Shown piece after piece: positions 25,758 to 33,065 of a stretch of DNA of 64,000 nucleotides. The notes beneath the pieces are model-generated. The model was not told the DNA's origin. It saw only the letters and a list, made by a program, of their open reading frames with translations, and made no database searches. The DNA comes from Terriglobus albidus. GTDB lineage: Bacteria > Acidobacteriota > Terriglobia > Terriglobales > Acidobacteriaceae. The position numbers and the translations under genes are program-made. Position 1 is the first letter of the stretch; the number at the start of each line of letters is the position of its first letter. The stretch is taken from positions 62,001 to 126,000 of the forward strand of contig NZ_JAGTAS010000032.1 of NCBI RefSeq assembly GCF_025685425.1. Reading direction: 5' to 3'.

Positions 25758-26618
25758 TCACTCGCAAATAGAAAGCACTGCGCATCGAGCAGCCATAATC
25801 ATGCGGAATCCTGTTCGCGGAGACATGTGAGTCGTCATTCCCCGGCCCTTATGAACGCCGATCAGCAGGAGATCTGCGTGAACCAGCTTAAGATGCTGCT
25901 CTACCGCCCGAGCAGGATCATCGCCTTCCAGAGTCTTGAAGTCCACTCGGCTCTCCAGGACGTCGACAGGAAGAACACCCGCCAGGCTATTACGAACGGA
26001 GACCTCCCAGCCCGCTGAGGCCGGCGCGTGCGCCTGATCTTCCCTGACATGAACGACTGAGAGCCTGGTATCCCCGGCCATCAGCAGCGGCAGGATCCGG
26101 AGAACGCCTAATGAGCGTGCGCTCAGATCGGTGGCGTAGACCAGGGTTTGGATCTTACGGCGGCTATAGTCCTTGACGTGTGGGCCGACTACGATCACCG
26201 GCAGGACGGCGTGGCGCAGCGCTTCCTCCGCTGTAGACCCTACGAGGAACCGCTCCACTCCGTCTCGTGAATGGGTGCCCATCACTATGAGTGACGCACC
26301 TTCGGAAACGGCGGTGTTGATGATCTGCCCAGGGATATCTCCAACACTATCGAGCATCGAACAGCGGATGCGGGTGCCGGTTGTAAGCACCTTTGCCTTT
26401 GCTGTCATGAGCCTGCGTCGGCTTCGAGAACGCAGGTCCGAAATCATCCAGTCGACCGGAGCTGCGTAACGATGGTGGACCATATAAGGAAAGATGTGGA
26501 TCAGGCTTAGATCAAAGCCGTATTGCTGGGCCAGGCTATGCGCAAATCCGAGGGCCAACTTCGAAGCCTTCGAAAAATCCGTGGGGATGGCGATCGTTCC
26601 GAGCTGCACCGTACGCAT
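25758..26618 (-). CDS. Tandem universal stress protein (two USP domains)
   Basis: 286 residues. The first Usp domain (about 1-150) begins LGTIAIPTDFSKASKLALGFA and has the nucleotide-loop region VMGTHSRDGVERFLVGSTAEEALRHAVLPVIVVGP; one glycine of the G-x2-G-x9-GS motif is serine. The second domain (about 155-286) is more degenerate (LIGVHKGRGMTTHMS) and lacks the GS motif, so it may not bind ATP. GGAGGA lies seven bases before the ATG. A CRP-type palindrome lies 53 bp upstream in the gap shared with the histidine kinase gene. Tandem-domain Usps are often induced by hypoxia or stationary phase; that role is inferred. Confidence 0.92.
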   Translation of the reverse strand: MRTVQLGTIAIPTDFSKASKLALGFAHSLAQQYGFDLSLIHIFPYMVHHRYAAPVDWMISDLRSRSRRRLMTAKAKVLTTGTRIRCSMLDSVGDIPGQIINTAVSEGASLIVMGTHSRDGVERFLVGSTAEEALRHAVLPVIVVGPHVKDYSRRKIQTLVYATDLSARSLGVLRILPLLMAGDTRLSVVHVREDQAHAPASAGWEVSVRNSLAGVLPVDVLESRVDFKTLEGDDPARAVEQHLKLVHADLLLIGVHKGRGMTTHMSPRTGFRMIMAARCAVLSICE

Positions 26619-26670
26619 CGCGGAATCCTCCCTGCATACAGGAGCGTAGCGACTTTTGCTGCCATGGTTC

Positions 26671-26686
26671 AGTGATAGCTGTCACA
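26671..26686. promoter_or_regulatory. CRP/Fnr-type operator between usp and histidine kinase genes
   Basis: AGTGATAGCTGTCACA matches TGTGA-N6-TCACA at 9 of 10 defined positions. It lies 53 bp before the USP start and 59 bp before the kinase start, so it could serve either or both. Confidence 0.65.
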
Positions 26687-26744
26687 GCAGCGAGTCACGC
26701 TGTTGTCGCCGCGTCACCCCAAAAACCCGGAGTTACACTAGGGC

Positions 26745-28325
26745 GTGGAAAAGACTCCCAAAGGTGGCGATTCCCCCGCGCCCGCGAACTGGACGAACCC
26801 TGAGCGGTGGCTTGCCGCAATTGTCGACTCGTCCGATGCAGCGATTATGGGTGAATCTCTGGACGGCACCCTTACAAGCTGGAATCGTGCCGCAACAGAG
26901 ATGTTTGGATATTCGGCGGACGAGGCGATCGGTAAGCCGATCCTCTTTCTTGCATGGCCCGACAAAGAAGACAGGATGCATGAACTGCTCGGCATCGTCC
27001 GGAACGGTGAGCGTATCGATGGATTCGAGACAGCGCGGAAACATAAGGACGGTTCACAGGTCTTTGTCTCTCTGAGTATGTTTCCCGTTGAAGATGCTGA
27101 CGGGAAGATTGTAGGCATTGCCGAGATTGCCAGGAACATTACCGAGCGCAGATTGGCCGAGGAGCAGATTGCGCGCTCCCAGGCTGAGGTGCTCGCCGAA
27201 CGCAAGTTCAGGGAAATGATCGAGGAGGCGCCTGACGCGATCCTCGAAGTGAATCAAGCTGGCCACATCGTTATTGCCAATAAGACATCAGAGACTCTTT
27301 TTGGGTACACACGCGAGGAATTGCTCGGACAGCCGGTCGACATTCTTGTGCCGATGTCGTATCGGAGCAATCACCCCGACAATATCGCAAGGTTTGTACG
27401 GAGCGGCAGAACCCGCCCAATGGGACAAGGACTGGACCTGAACGCACGGCGCAAGGATGGGTCCGAGTTTCCCGTCGAGATCAGCCTGAGCCCAATCCGC
27501 AGCACGCAGGAGGTCCTGATTGTTGTTGTCATCCGCGATGTGTCGGAACGGCGCAAGTCAGAACAACAACTGCGGGCCCTGCAAGAGGGCTACTTTAATG
27601 AGTTAGTGGCACGGCAGCATGAGGCAGAGCGCCTGAATCGCCTGAAGAGCGAGTTCATGGCAAGCGTAAGCCACGAGCTGCGGACTCCGCTGCATACAAT
27701 CATCGGGTTTACCGACCTTCTGAAAGAAGAGAGCAACGGAGCCCTGAATACGAAACAGCTCCGGTTCGTAGAGCATATCCAGAGGGATTCGGAGCATCTG
27801 CTGGCGCTGATCAACGATGTGCTGGATCTGAGCCGGATCGAATCCGGTGGACTCTCCCTTCATACTGCAGAGATCGACATTCCCAACCTGCTGCAGCAGA
27901 CGGTGGAATCTGTACGCGGACAGGCAACGGAGAAAGGCATCGTTCTTCGTATCGAGAGCGAGGACGACTTATACGCCTCTGCCGACCTGACGCGGGTACG
28001 CCAGGTTCTCCTCAACCTTTTGAGCAACGCCATTAAGTTCACTCCATCCGGCGGCTCGGTGACGGTCAAAGCGACCATCGAAGAGGATTGGATCAGTGTC
28101 GCAGTCCAGGATACCGGAATCGGCATCGCGCCTGAGGAGCAGGAGCTGATCTTCGACAAGTTCTATCAGGCGGGCGTTACCACGGGCGGCATGAAAGAGG
28201 GCACTGGGCTGGGACTGACCATCAGCCGTCAGATCGTCATGATGCACGGTGGGCGCCTGGAGGTGACAAGCGCCAAAGGTGCGGGAAGCGAGTTTACCTT
28301 CACCTTACCGCGTTCGGCTCTGTGA
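26745..28325 (+). CDS. PAS-PAS sensor histidine kinase
   Basis: 526 residues, GTG start. Two PAS domains (about residues 18-140 and 150-270; VDSSDAAIMGESLDGTLTSWN and IEEAPDAILEVNQAGHIVIAN) with their PAC ends (IAEIARNITERR, VVVIRDVSERR), a coiled linker, a HisKA domain with H-box VSHELRTPLHTIIGF, and an HATPase with N-box VLLNLLSNAIKFTPSG, G1 DTGIGI and G2 GTGLGLTISR. There are no membrane segments, so it is cytoplasmic and senses an internal signal, possibly redox or a small ligand in PAS. The receiver gene follows after 82 nt. Its promoter region contains a CRP-type palindrome shared with the divergent USP gene. Confidence 0.95.
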   Translation: MEKTPKGGDSPAPANWTNPERWLAAIVDSSDAAIMGESLDGTLTSWNRAATEMFGYSADEAIGKPILFLAWPDKEDRMHELLGIVRNGERIDGFETARKHKDGSQVFVSLSMFPVEDADGKIVGIAEIARNITERRLAEEQIARSQAEVLAERKFREMIEEAPDAILEVNQAGHIVIANKTSETLFGYTREELLGQPVDILVPMSYRSNHPDNIARFVRSGRTRPMGQGLDLNARRKDGSEFPVEISLSPIRSTQEVLIVVVIRDVSERRKSEQQLRALQEGYFNELVARQHEAERLNRLKSEFMASVSHELRTPLHTIIGFTDLLKEESNGALNTKQLRFVEHIQRDSEHLLALINDVLDLSRIESGGLSLHTAEIDIPNLLQQTVESVRGQATEKGIVLRIESEDDLYASADLTRVRQVLLNLLSNAIKFTPSGGSVTVKATIEEDWISVAVQDTGIGIAPEEQELIFDKFYQAGVTTGGMKEGTGLGLTISRQIVMMHGGRLEVTSAKGAGSEFTFTLPRSAL

Positions 28326-28407
28326 TTCGGGTCACGGCTGCCGTTTCCCAGGCATCCTATTCTTATCGTTGATCCGGGCCTGCCAGGGTTCGATTGGGGT
28401 GAACCGG

Positions 28408-28764
28408 TTGAAATGTCTGATCGCTGACGATGCTGACGGAGCAAGAGAGCTTCTTCGATGTATCCTCGAAGGCCGAGGAGTAGAAGTCATCGAAGCCCGT
28501 GACGGGCAGGAGGCGATTGATCTGGCTCTTGAGCATATTCCAAGCTTCGTGATTCTCGACATCGGCATGCCGAAGATCGATGGCTACGGTGTGGTTTCGG
28601 CGTTGCGACGAATACAGCACTTTGACAGAACGCCCATTCTTGCACTCACCGCCGGGATTGGAGACTTGGCTCCCGACGATCTCGCAAAAGCCGGCTTTAC
28701 CGGATGGCTTTCCAAACCGATCCGCCCGGCTGTTTTGCGGGAAGCACTGGAGCAATTCTCCTAG
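28408..28764 (+). CDS. Single-domain response regulator (CheY-like receiver)
   Basis: About 118 residues if translation starts at TTG 28408, preceded by GGGGTG at six bases; GTG 28399 is the alternative. It is one receiver domain: acidic pair in CLIADDADGAREL, phospho-acceptor Asp in FVILDIGMPKIDGYG, Thr in ILALTAGIG and Lys in GWLSKPIRP. No output domain is present, so it probably relays phosphate from the adjacent kinase or acts by protein contact. Its TAG stop is formed by the first bases of MITE-like element B2, and its last codons resemble another repeat end (see findings). Confidence 0.88.
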   Translation: MKCLIADDADGARELLRCILEGRGVEVIEARDGQEAIDLALEHIPSFVILDIGMPKIDGYGVVSALRRIQHFDRTPILALTAGIGDLAPDDLAKAGFTGWLSKPIRPAVLREALEQFS

Positions 28765-28972
28765 AGCATTTATCTGTTGCCAGGGCGCATCGACAAATTC
28801 GGTTGATTTGACACAGCATGACCGAAACTGGTGGGAGCAGCGGGGTCCCCATCCATTCGAGCTTCGCTCGAAGATCCACCCAGAGTTTGGGCTATCTGGG
28901 AATTTGTCGATACACCCTGGATATCCCGGAAGAGGAGTGCAGCGGCGTTTTCATTGCGGAAAACGCGATCTA
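28762..28972 (+). mobile_element. Family B element B2, interrupted by a second palindromic element
   Basis: Family B starts at 28762 (TAGAGCATTTATCTGTTGC) and resumes after 28920 (ATATCCCGGAAGAGGAG, GGCGTTTTCATTGCGGAAAACGC), but its right end is lost at about 28972. The interruption at 28780-28920 has its own inverted ends (CCAGGGCGCATCGACAAATT against its near complement at 28901-28920) and contains a family A fragment (GTGGGAGC and CATTCGAGCTTCGCTCGAA, 28830-28881). The whole interval exactly fills the gap between two convergent stop codons. Confidence 0.75.
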
Positions 28973-30361
28973 TGTCTTCAGGAGACTGGCTCTGAGCCCA
29001 TGTTTTTTCATCTTGTATCGGAGAGCGTCTCGCCCGATACCCAATTTGCGGGCCGCCTCTGACTGGTTCCAATTGCTCTCGCGCAACACGCGCTCCATGA
29101 CAATGCGTTCCTGATTCTCAAGCACGGATGCACTCGATTCGGAGGCGCCGGCCAAGACCTCACTGCAGGCGTCGATGATGTTTGCAGGCAGATCGTTCAC
29201 GTCGATCGTTGTATTGTCGGCAAGCATGCATGCGCGCCCGATCACATGTTCCAACTCACGGACATTTCCCGGCCAGGCGTACCGCTCCAGGACGCGAAGC
29301 GCCCGCTGCGAGATACCTTCCATGGGCTTCCCGAAGTCCTTGGCAAACTTCCGAAGAAAGACGATAGCCAACAGAGCAATATCTTCTTTGCGCGCGGCAA
29401 GAGGCGGGAGCGTAAGCTCAACCATCGACAAGCGGTAATAAAGGTCCTCTCTGAATCTTCCTTCCTGTACCGCCTGCCGCAGATTGCGATGGGTTGCGGC
29501 GACGATACGGACATTGACACGCTTCGGCGTCAGCGATCCGACCGGCATGACCTCCTGGTTCTGGATCGCGCGTAGCAGTTTGGCCTGTGTGTTGAGCGGC
29601 ATGTCGCCGACCTCATCCAGAAAGAGCGTGCCGCCGTCAGCCAATTGAAAGAGACCTACCTTATCGCGATCGGCGCCGGTAAAGGCTCCGCGGACGTGGC
29701 CGAACAGCTCGCTTTCGAACAGAGTCTCGACGACCGCCGAGCAGTTGAGCACAACAAACTTGCCCTTCACACCACTCCGCTGATGCAGCGCCTGTGCAAC
29801 CAGATCTTTTCCTGAGCCGGTCGGGCCCTGGAGAAGCAGCGACCGGAAATGAGGGGCAATCTTCTCCACCGTGGCGAAGAGGTTCCACATGGCTTCACTC
29901 TTCGCGAGCAGTCCCTCAAAGCGAAGATCGCTCTCATTGTCGCCGGCGGTTCCGGCGAGACGACGCTTTTCCGCAGCCTCCAGAAGGCGGCGGACCCGCT
30001 CTCGCAGATCGGCGATCTTGACCGGCTTTTGCAGATAGTCAGCCGCGCCGTTGCGGATGGCCTCCACCGCCGTCTCTGTCGTATAGTGCGCTGTCATCAG
30101 CAACACGTCGATGGTGGGATCGATGTGCATCGCCTGACGCAGGACGTCCAACCCGGTCATCCCTGGCATGACCAAATCCGTAATGACCATACGAGGGCGA
30201 AGCGAGCGTATGAGCTCCAACCCCTCTCTGGGATCATTCGCCGTGTGGATCGACAGACCTTCCCGTTCCAGAGCGGTACTGAGCAGCTCGAGGCTGCTCA
30301 TGTTGTCGTCGATGATGACTATCCGGATAACACCACTCATGGCCCTGTGATCGTACTCCAT
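28970..30361 (-). CDS. NtrC-family sigma54-dependent response regulator
   Basis: 463 residues; the true start may be the second Met (30340). Receiver domain at about 8-125 (IRIVIIDDNMSSLELL, MVITDLVMPGMTG, MTAHYTTETAVEAIRNGAADYLQKP). The AAA+ domain at about 150-390 has Walker A GPTGSGKD, the sigma54-contact loop RGAFTGAD, Walker B GGTLFLDEVGD and arginine-finger region ATHRNLRQAVQEGRFREDLYYRL. A C-terminal Fis-type HTH follows (NWNQSEAARKLGIGRDALRYKMKKHGL). It should activate sigma54 promoters when phosphorylated. No dedicated kinase is adjacent except the one at 26745. A 22-bp palindrome lies just upstream of its start. Confidence 0.95.
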   Translation of the reverse strand: MEYDHRAMSGVIRIVIIDDNMSSLELLSTALEREGLSIHTANDPREGLELIRSLRPRMVITDLVMPGMTGLDVLRQAMHIDPTIDVLLMTAHYTTETAVEAIRNGAADYLQKPVKIADLRERVRRLLEAAEKRRLAGTAGDNESDLRFEGLLAKSEAMWNLFATVEKIAPHFRSLLLQGPTGSGKDLVAQALHQRSGVKGKFVVLNCSAVVETLFESELFGHVRGAFTGADRDKVGLFQLADGGTLFLDEVGDMPLNTQAKLLRAIQNQEVMPVGSLTPKRVNVRIVAATHRNLRQAVQEGRFREDLYYRLSMVELTLPPLAARKEDIALLAIVFLRKFAKDFGKPMEGISQRALRVLERYAWPGNVRELEHVIGRACMLADNTTIDVNDLPANIIDACSEVLAGASESSASVLENQERIVMERVLRESNWNQSEAARKLGIGRDALRYKMKKHGLRASLLKT

Positions 30362-30378
30362 TCAATGGCGGCCGGGGC

Positions 30379-30400
30379 GCCTGCGTCAAATGACGCAGGC
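30379..30400. promoter_or_regulatory. 22-bp near-continuous palindrome before sigma54 regulator gene
   Basis: GCCTGCGTCA and its exact complement TGACGCAGGC are separated by AA, 18 bp upstream of the 30361 start. It could be an enhancer-type site for the NtrC-like protein itself or a leader hairpin. Arm length and symmetry argue against chance. Confidence 0.55.
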
Positions 30401-30464
30401 TAGGTGGGAAGACTCAGTCCAAAACAGCTGCGGGAGCAGCTAAGTGTTTGAGATCACCAGGGGC

Positions 30465-30480
30465 TGTGTTTGGCATCACA
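30465..30480. promoter_or_regulatory. CRP/Fnr-type operator before crp/fnr-like gene
   Basis: TGTGTTTGGCATCACA matches TGTGA-N6-TCACA at 9 of 10 positions, 43 bp before the regulator ATG. It suggests autoregulation. Confidence 0.6.
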
Positions 30481-30523
30481 GTTGCTAGAAGGAAGGTGGA
30501 ATCAAGACACGAAGGAGCACGAT

Positions 30524-31210
30524 ATGTCGAAGTGCCAGAACTGCCCTCATGCCGGAAAACATCCATTTTGTGAGCTAGGCTCCCAGGCGCGCTCCTTCCT
30601 GGAGGCGAATTCGACGACCGTTGAGTATCCCCGGGGGGCTGTGCTTTTTCGCGAAGGAACATCCAGCGATTCTGTGTACATCCTTTGCTCCGGCCGCGTG
30701 AAGATCGCGGCTAGCTCCGCCGAAGGTAAGACGGCTATCCTCCGGATTGCCGCCGCCGGTGACGTTGTTGGGCTCAGCGCAGCGCTCAATGGCACCGTTT
30801 ATGAAGCGAGTGCAGAGGCAGTTGAGCCCTGCAAGATCAGAATCCTGCAGACTCGGCTGCTGATGCAACTGCTTACACAGTTCAGCGATGCATCGATGGC
30901 CGCCAGCAGCATGCTTGCCCAGCACTATCTCGCCGCTTTCCAGGAGATCAGGCGGATCGCCCTGCCTGACAGCCCCGCAGGTCGCGTTGCGCGGCTCATC
31001 CTTGACTGGGCTGAAAACGGGCAGGCACTGCCTGCTTCCACCATCACCATGCCTCTGACGCATGAGGAGGTGGCTTCCATGACCGCTACTACGCGGGAGA
31101 CGGTCACCCGGACTCTCAGCCGTTTCCGCAAGGAGAAGCTCATTGCGATCAAAGGAATTTCGCTCACGATTCTGCAGCCTGCCCAGCTTCGCCAACTCTG
31201 TGCATGCTGA
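30524..31210 (+). CDS. Crp/Fnr-family regulator with Fnr-like cysteines
   Basis: 228 residues from ATG 30524, chosen because AAGGAG stands seven bases upstream. N-terminal cysteines C4, C7 and C16 (SKCQNCPHAGKHPFCELG), plus later ones (YILCSGR, VEPCKIR), resemble the iron-sulfur ligand set of Fnr proteins. A cyclic-nucleotide-binding-fold barrel (about 25-135) follows, then a long dimer helix and an HTH (LTHEEVASMTATTRETVTRTLSRFRKEKL). The recognition helix reads RETVTR, like the RETVGR of E. coli CRP that reads TGTGA, not the VETISR of E. coli Fnr. An oxygen- or redox-sensing regulator with CRP-type DNA specificity is inferred. Matching sites lie before this gene and both USP genes. Confidence 0.9.
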   Translation: MSKCQNCPHAGKHPFCELGSQARSFLEANSTTVEYPRGAVLFREGTSSDSVYILCSGRVKIAASSAEGKTAILRIAAAGDVVGLSAALNGTVYEASAEAVEPCKIRILQTRLLMQLLTQFSDASMAASSMLAQHYLAAFQEIRRIALPDSPAGRVARLILDWAENGQALPASTITMPLTHEEVASMTATTRETVTRTLSRFRKEKLIAIKGISLTILQPAQLRQLCAC

Positions 31211-31264
31211 TGGAAGGGACAAGCAAACCATCCCGCTTGCCGCTATGCGACGAGCGGGACGGTT

Positions 31265-31378
31265 TAGAGCATTTCCCTGTTGCTGGGTATCCCGGAAGAA
31301 GCGTGCAGCGGCGTTTTCATTGCGGAAAACGCCCATTGATGCGGATCCTCTGGGTACACCTGCAGGGAAAATGATCTA
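31265..31378 (+). mobile_element. Family B MITE-like element, copy B3
   Basis: 114 bp with ends TAGAGCATTTCCCTGT (31265) and GCAGGGAAAATGATCTA (to 31378), internal hairpin GGCGTTTTC/GAAAACGCC. It fills the gap between the convergent crp/fnr-like and zinc-ribbon genes, ending 4 nt from the latter's stop. Confidence 0.85.
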
Positions 31379-31382
31379 AATC

Positions 31383-31805
31383 TCAATGGCCTTTGTGGTG
31401 GGCATTAGCGGCGGTTTTTTCAAGATGTAACCGATCACCGCTTGGCCGGCAGTTCCAGACTCTCCGCGCTATTTCCAAAGCATTCGTTGTACTGTCCCGT
31501 GAGTGACGGTTTTCAACCGCCGGGTGGCTATGCCTGTCGCGTGCTGGAACCGGCTGCCTGTACCAGGGAACCCGCTGTGATGGCATCTCTTCGGGTAACA
31601 TGAATTCCGATATCTCTCTACGAGGCTGTACCTGTTCTCCAGTAGGACGCCAGGACTGAACAACGTACTTCGGCGTGCATGCACTGCAGAACCAGATCAT
31701 CTTTTTTGTCATCCGCTCTTCTTGGGCCGTATCGACAATTTGTAACGTGCCAGACTGCAGGACCTTCTCCTCAGCCTCACACCCGGGAATCGCGCATTTC
31801 AGCAT
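31383..31805 (-). CDS. Small zinc-ribbon-like protein, function unknown
   Basis: About 140 residues from ATG 31805, which has GGAGGAG five bases upstream; a longer frame exists but lacks support. The N-terminus has two cysteine pairs with zinc-ribbon spacing: CAIPGC (residues 4-9) and CSAC (near 49-52), then KYVVQSWRPTGEQVQPRRE. The C-terminal half (from about residue 75) is rich in Arg, His, Ser and Pro and looks disordered or poorly constrained, so the original gene may have been shorter. Upstream, between this gene and the USP gene, lies an array of eight 19-bp palindromic units that could control it. It belongs by position to the stress/redox island. Confidence 0.6.
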   Translation of the reverse strand: MLKCAIPGCEAEEKVLQSGTLQIVDTAQEERMTKKMIWFCSACTPKYVVQSWRPTGEQVQPRREISEFMLPEEMPSQRVPWYRQPVPARDRHSHPAVENRHSRDSTTNALEIARRVWNCRPSGDRLHLEKTAANAHHKGH

Positions 31806-31866
31806 TGTCTCCTCCTCTCTCTCCCTGAGAATGAGAGCCTTACACCACATGCGGGCAGCGGCAGTG

Positions 31867-32012
31867 ATGGAGATCACAGATCTCGATGGAGATCACAGAC
31901 CTCGATGGAGGTCACAGACCTCGATGGAGGTCACAGACCTCGATGGAGATCACAGATCTCAATGGAGATCACAGATCTCGATGGAGGTCACAGATCTCGA
32001 TGGAGGTCACCG
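31867..32012. repeat. Tandem array of eight 19-bp palindromic units
   Basis: Unit ATGGAGATCACAGATCTCG, with starts at 31867, 31886, 31905, 31924, 31943, 31962, 31981 and 32000, exactly 19 bp apart; the last unit is partial. Each unit carries an inverted repeat with an ACA centre: GAGATC-ACA-GATCTC or GAGGTC-ACA-GACCTC. Units 1, 3, 4, 5 and 6 are fully paired and units 2 and 7 have one mismatch. The array begins 62 bp before the zinc-ribbon start and stops 5 nt after the end of the USP gene. There are no unique spacers, so it is not CRISPR. Confidence 0.95.
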
Positions 32013-32016
32013 TCCT

Positions 32017-32925
32017 TTACGCCGGGGTCCTTTCTCCCAGACGTCCATTGACGACAAGGACCGGACACTCCGCGTCGTGAATCAGCTTGCTCAGTGTGCG
32101 CCAGGCTGCGTGATCTCCGAAGGCGCCATTATGCCGACATCCAGTTACGATGAGCTCCATGCCGCCAAGGTTTGCCGCCCGAAGAAGGCGGGGCGCGACC
32201 TGGCCATGATCCACTTGAATGTGTGCTTTGAAGTACATAGCGGCATCGCGCGGCATAAGATGCATCAACCTCTCCTCTAAATCCTTGCGAAGCTCACGCT
32301 GCGGCGGCCCGACACGATTAACAACATGCATCACGGTAAGTGGTGCCTGCATTGTCTTTGCCAGGGCGGCGGCATACTGTGCGGCTCGCAGCGACCCAAG
32401 CTCGAGATCCGCAGCGAACATGATCGATTGCAGTGAATCGATTCGCCTGGCGTTGGGACCAACAATCAACACAGGGCATGGCGCCCGGCGGATGAGAGAT
32501 TCCGCTGAGGAGCCGAACAGCAGCTTATCCAGCCCCTGCGCTCCCCGCGAGCCTGCAACAACCAGATCGATATGATGCGACCGCACCACCTGTTCGACCT
32601 GCAGATCGAGCGGCCCTTCTTCGACGCGCGTCATACATGGAACACGAGCGAGATCGGGAATCGACTCAGCTTCGCGCGCCATAGCCGTCTGGGCCGCTGC
32701 CATAGACGCCTGCCGTGCTTCCATTCCGAGAACATCGCCATACCGCACATCCATCGGGGGTAACGCATGAAGCACAAAAATCTCCCCGGCGAACAGCATG
32801 GCCAAACGTACAGCATCCACCAGTGCAAGATGTGCCTGTGCCGAAAAGTCGGTTACAACCAGTATTCGGCGGAATGAGACGGGTGTTGTCTCCAGGTGGG
32901 CCGGATCGACGATCGTGGTTGCCAT
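32017..32925 (-). CDS. Tandem universal stress protein (two USP domains)
   Basis: 302 residues. The first Usp domain (about 15-150) begins FRRILVVTDFSAQAHLALVDAV and has a full nucleotide loop, VAGSRGAQGLDKLLFGSSAESL, fitting G-x2-G-x9-GS, so ATP binding is likely. The second domain (about 160-300; LQSIMFAADLELGSLRAAQYAA, VTGCRHNGAFGDHAAWRTL) lacks the GS motif. GGAGG lies upstream of the ATG. Two overlapping palindromes of CRP/Fnr type lie 50-75 bp before the start. It shares design and likely control with the USP gene at 25758. Confidence 0.92.
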   Translation of the reverse strand: MATTIVDPAHLETTPVSFRRILVVTDFSAQAHLALVDAVRLAMLFAGEIFVLHALPPMDVRYGDVLGMEARQASMAAAQTAMAREAESIPDLARVPCMTRVEEGPLDLQVEQVVRSHHIDLVVAGSRGAQGLDKLLFGSSAESLIRRAPCPVLIVGPNARRIDSLQSIMFAADLELGSLRAAQYAAALAKTMQAPLTVMHVVNRVGPPQRELRKDLEERLMHLMPRDAAMYFKAHIQVDHGQVAPRLLRAANLGGMELIVTGCRHNGAFGDHAAWRTLSKLIHDAECPVLVVNGRLGERTPA

Positions 32926-32975
32926 GGCGGAGAACCCCTCCTTCCCTTATGGTCTGGAATGAGGATAGATTTTGC

Positions 32976-32999
32976 GGTGACGCTGGTCACTCATGACCA
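32976..32999. promoter_or_regulatory. Overlapping CRP-type and GGTCA palindromes before usp gene
   Basis: GGTGACGCTGGTCACT (32976-32991) fits TGTGA-N6-TCACA at 8 of 10 positions. A second palindrome, TGGTCA-CTCA-TGACCA (32984-32999), has perfect 6-bp arms and the 4-bp gap of Fnr sites. The two overlap by 8 bp, so binding would be exclusive. Confidence 0.6.
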
Positions 33000-33065
33000 C
33001 AGATCAGAGCGAATCGACAATTGACCTCAAACCGTATGACCATTCACCCAGAGCGTGAGTTAGAC

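Noticed and set aside
25483-25785. 100-residue minus-strand frame
   Set aside because: No ribosome binding site or family resemblance, and it overlaps the 3' end of the USP gene and a decayed repeat.
31867-32012. CRISPR-like regular repeat
   Set aside because: Units are contiguous with no unique spacers and no cas genes are present.
31675-32280. Plus-strand open frames with repeating DLDGDHR-like peptide
   Set aside because: They exist only because the 19-bp array is open in several frames (57 bp gives 19 residues); the peptide has no flanking gene-like sequence and runs antisense into the USP gene.
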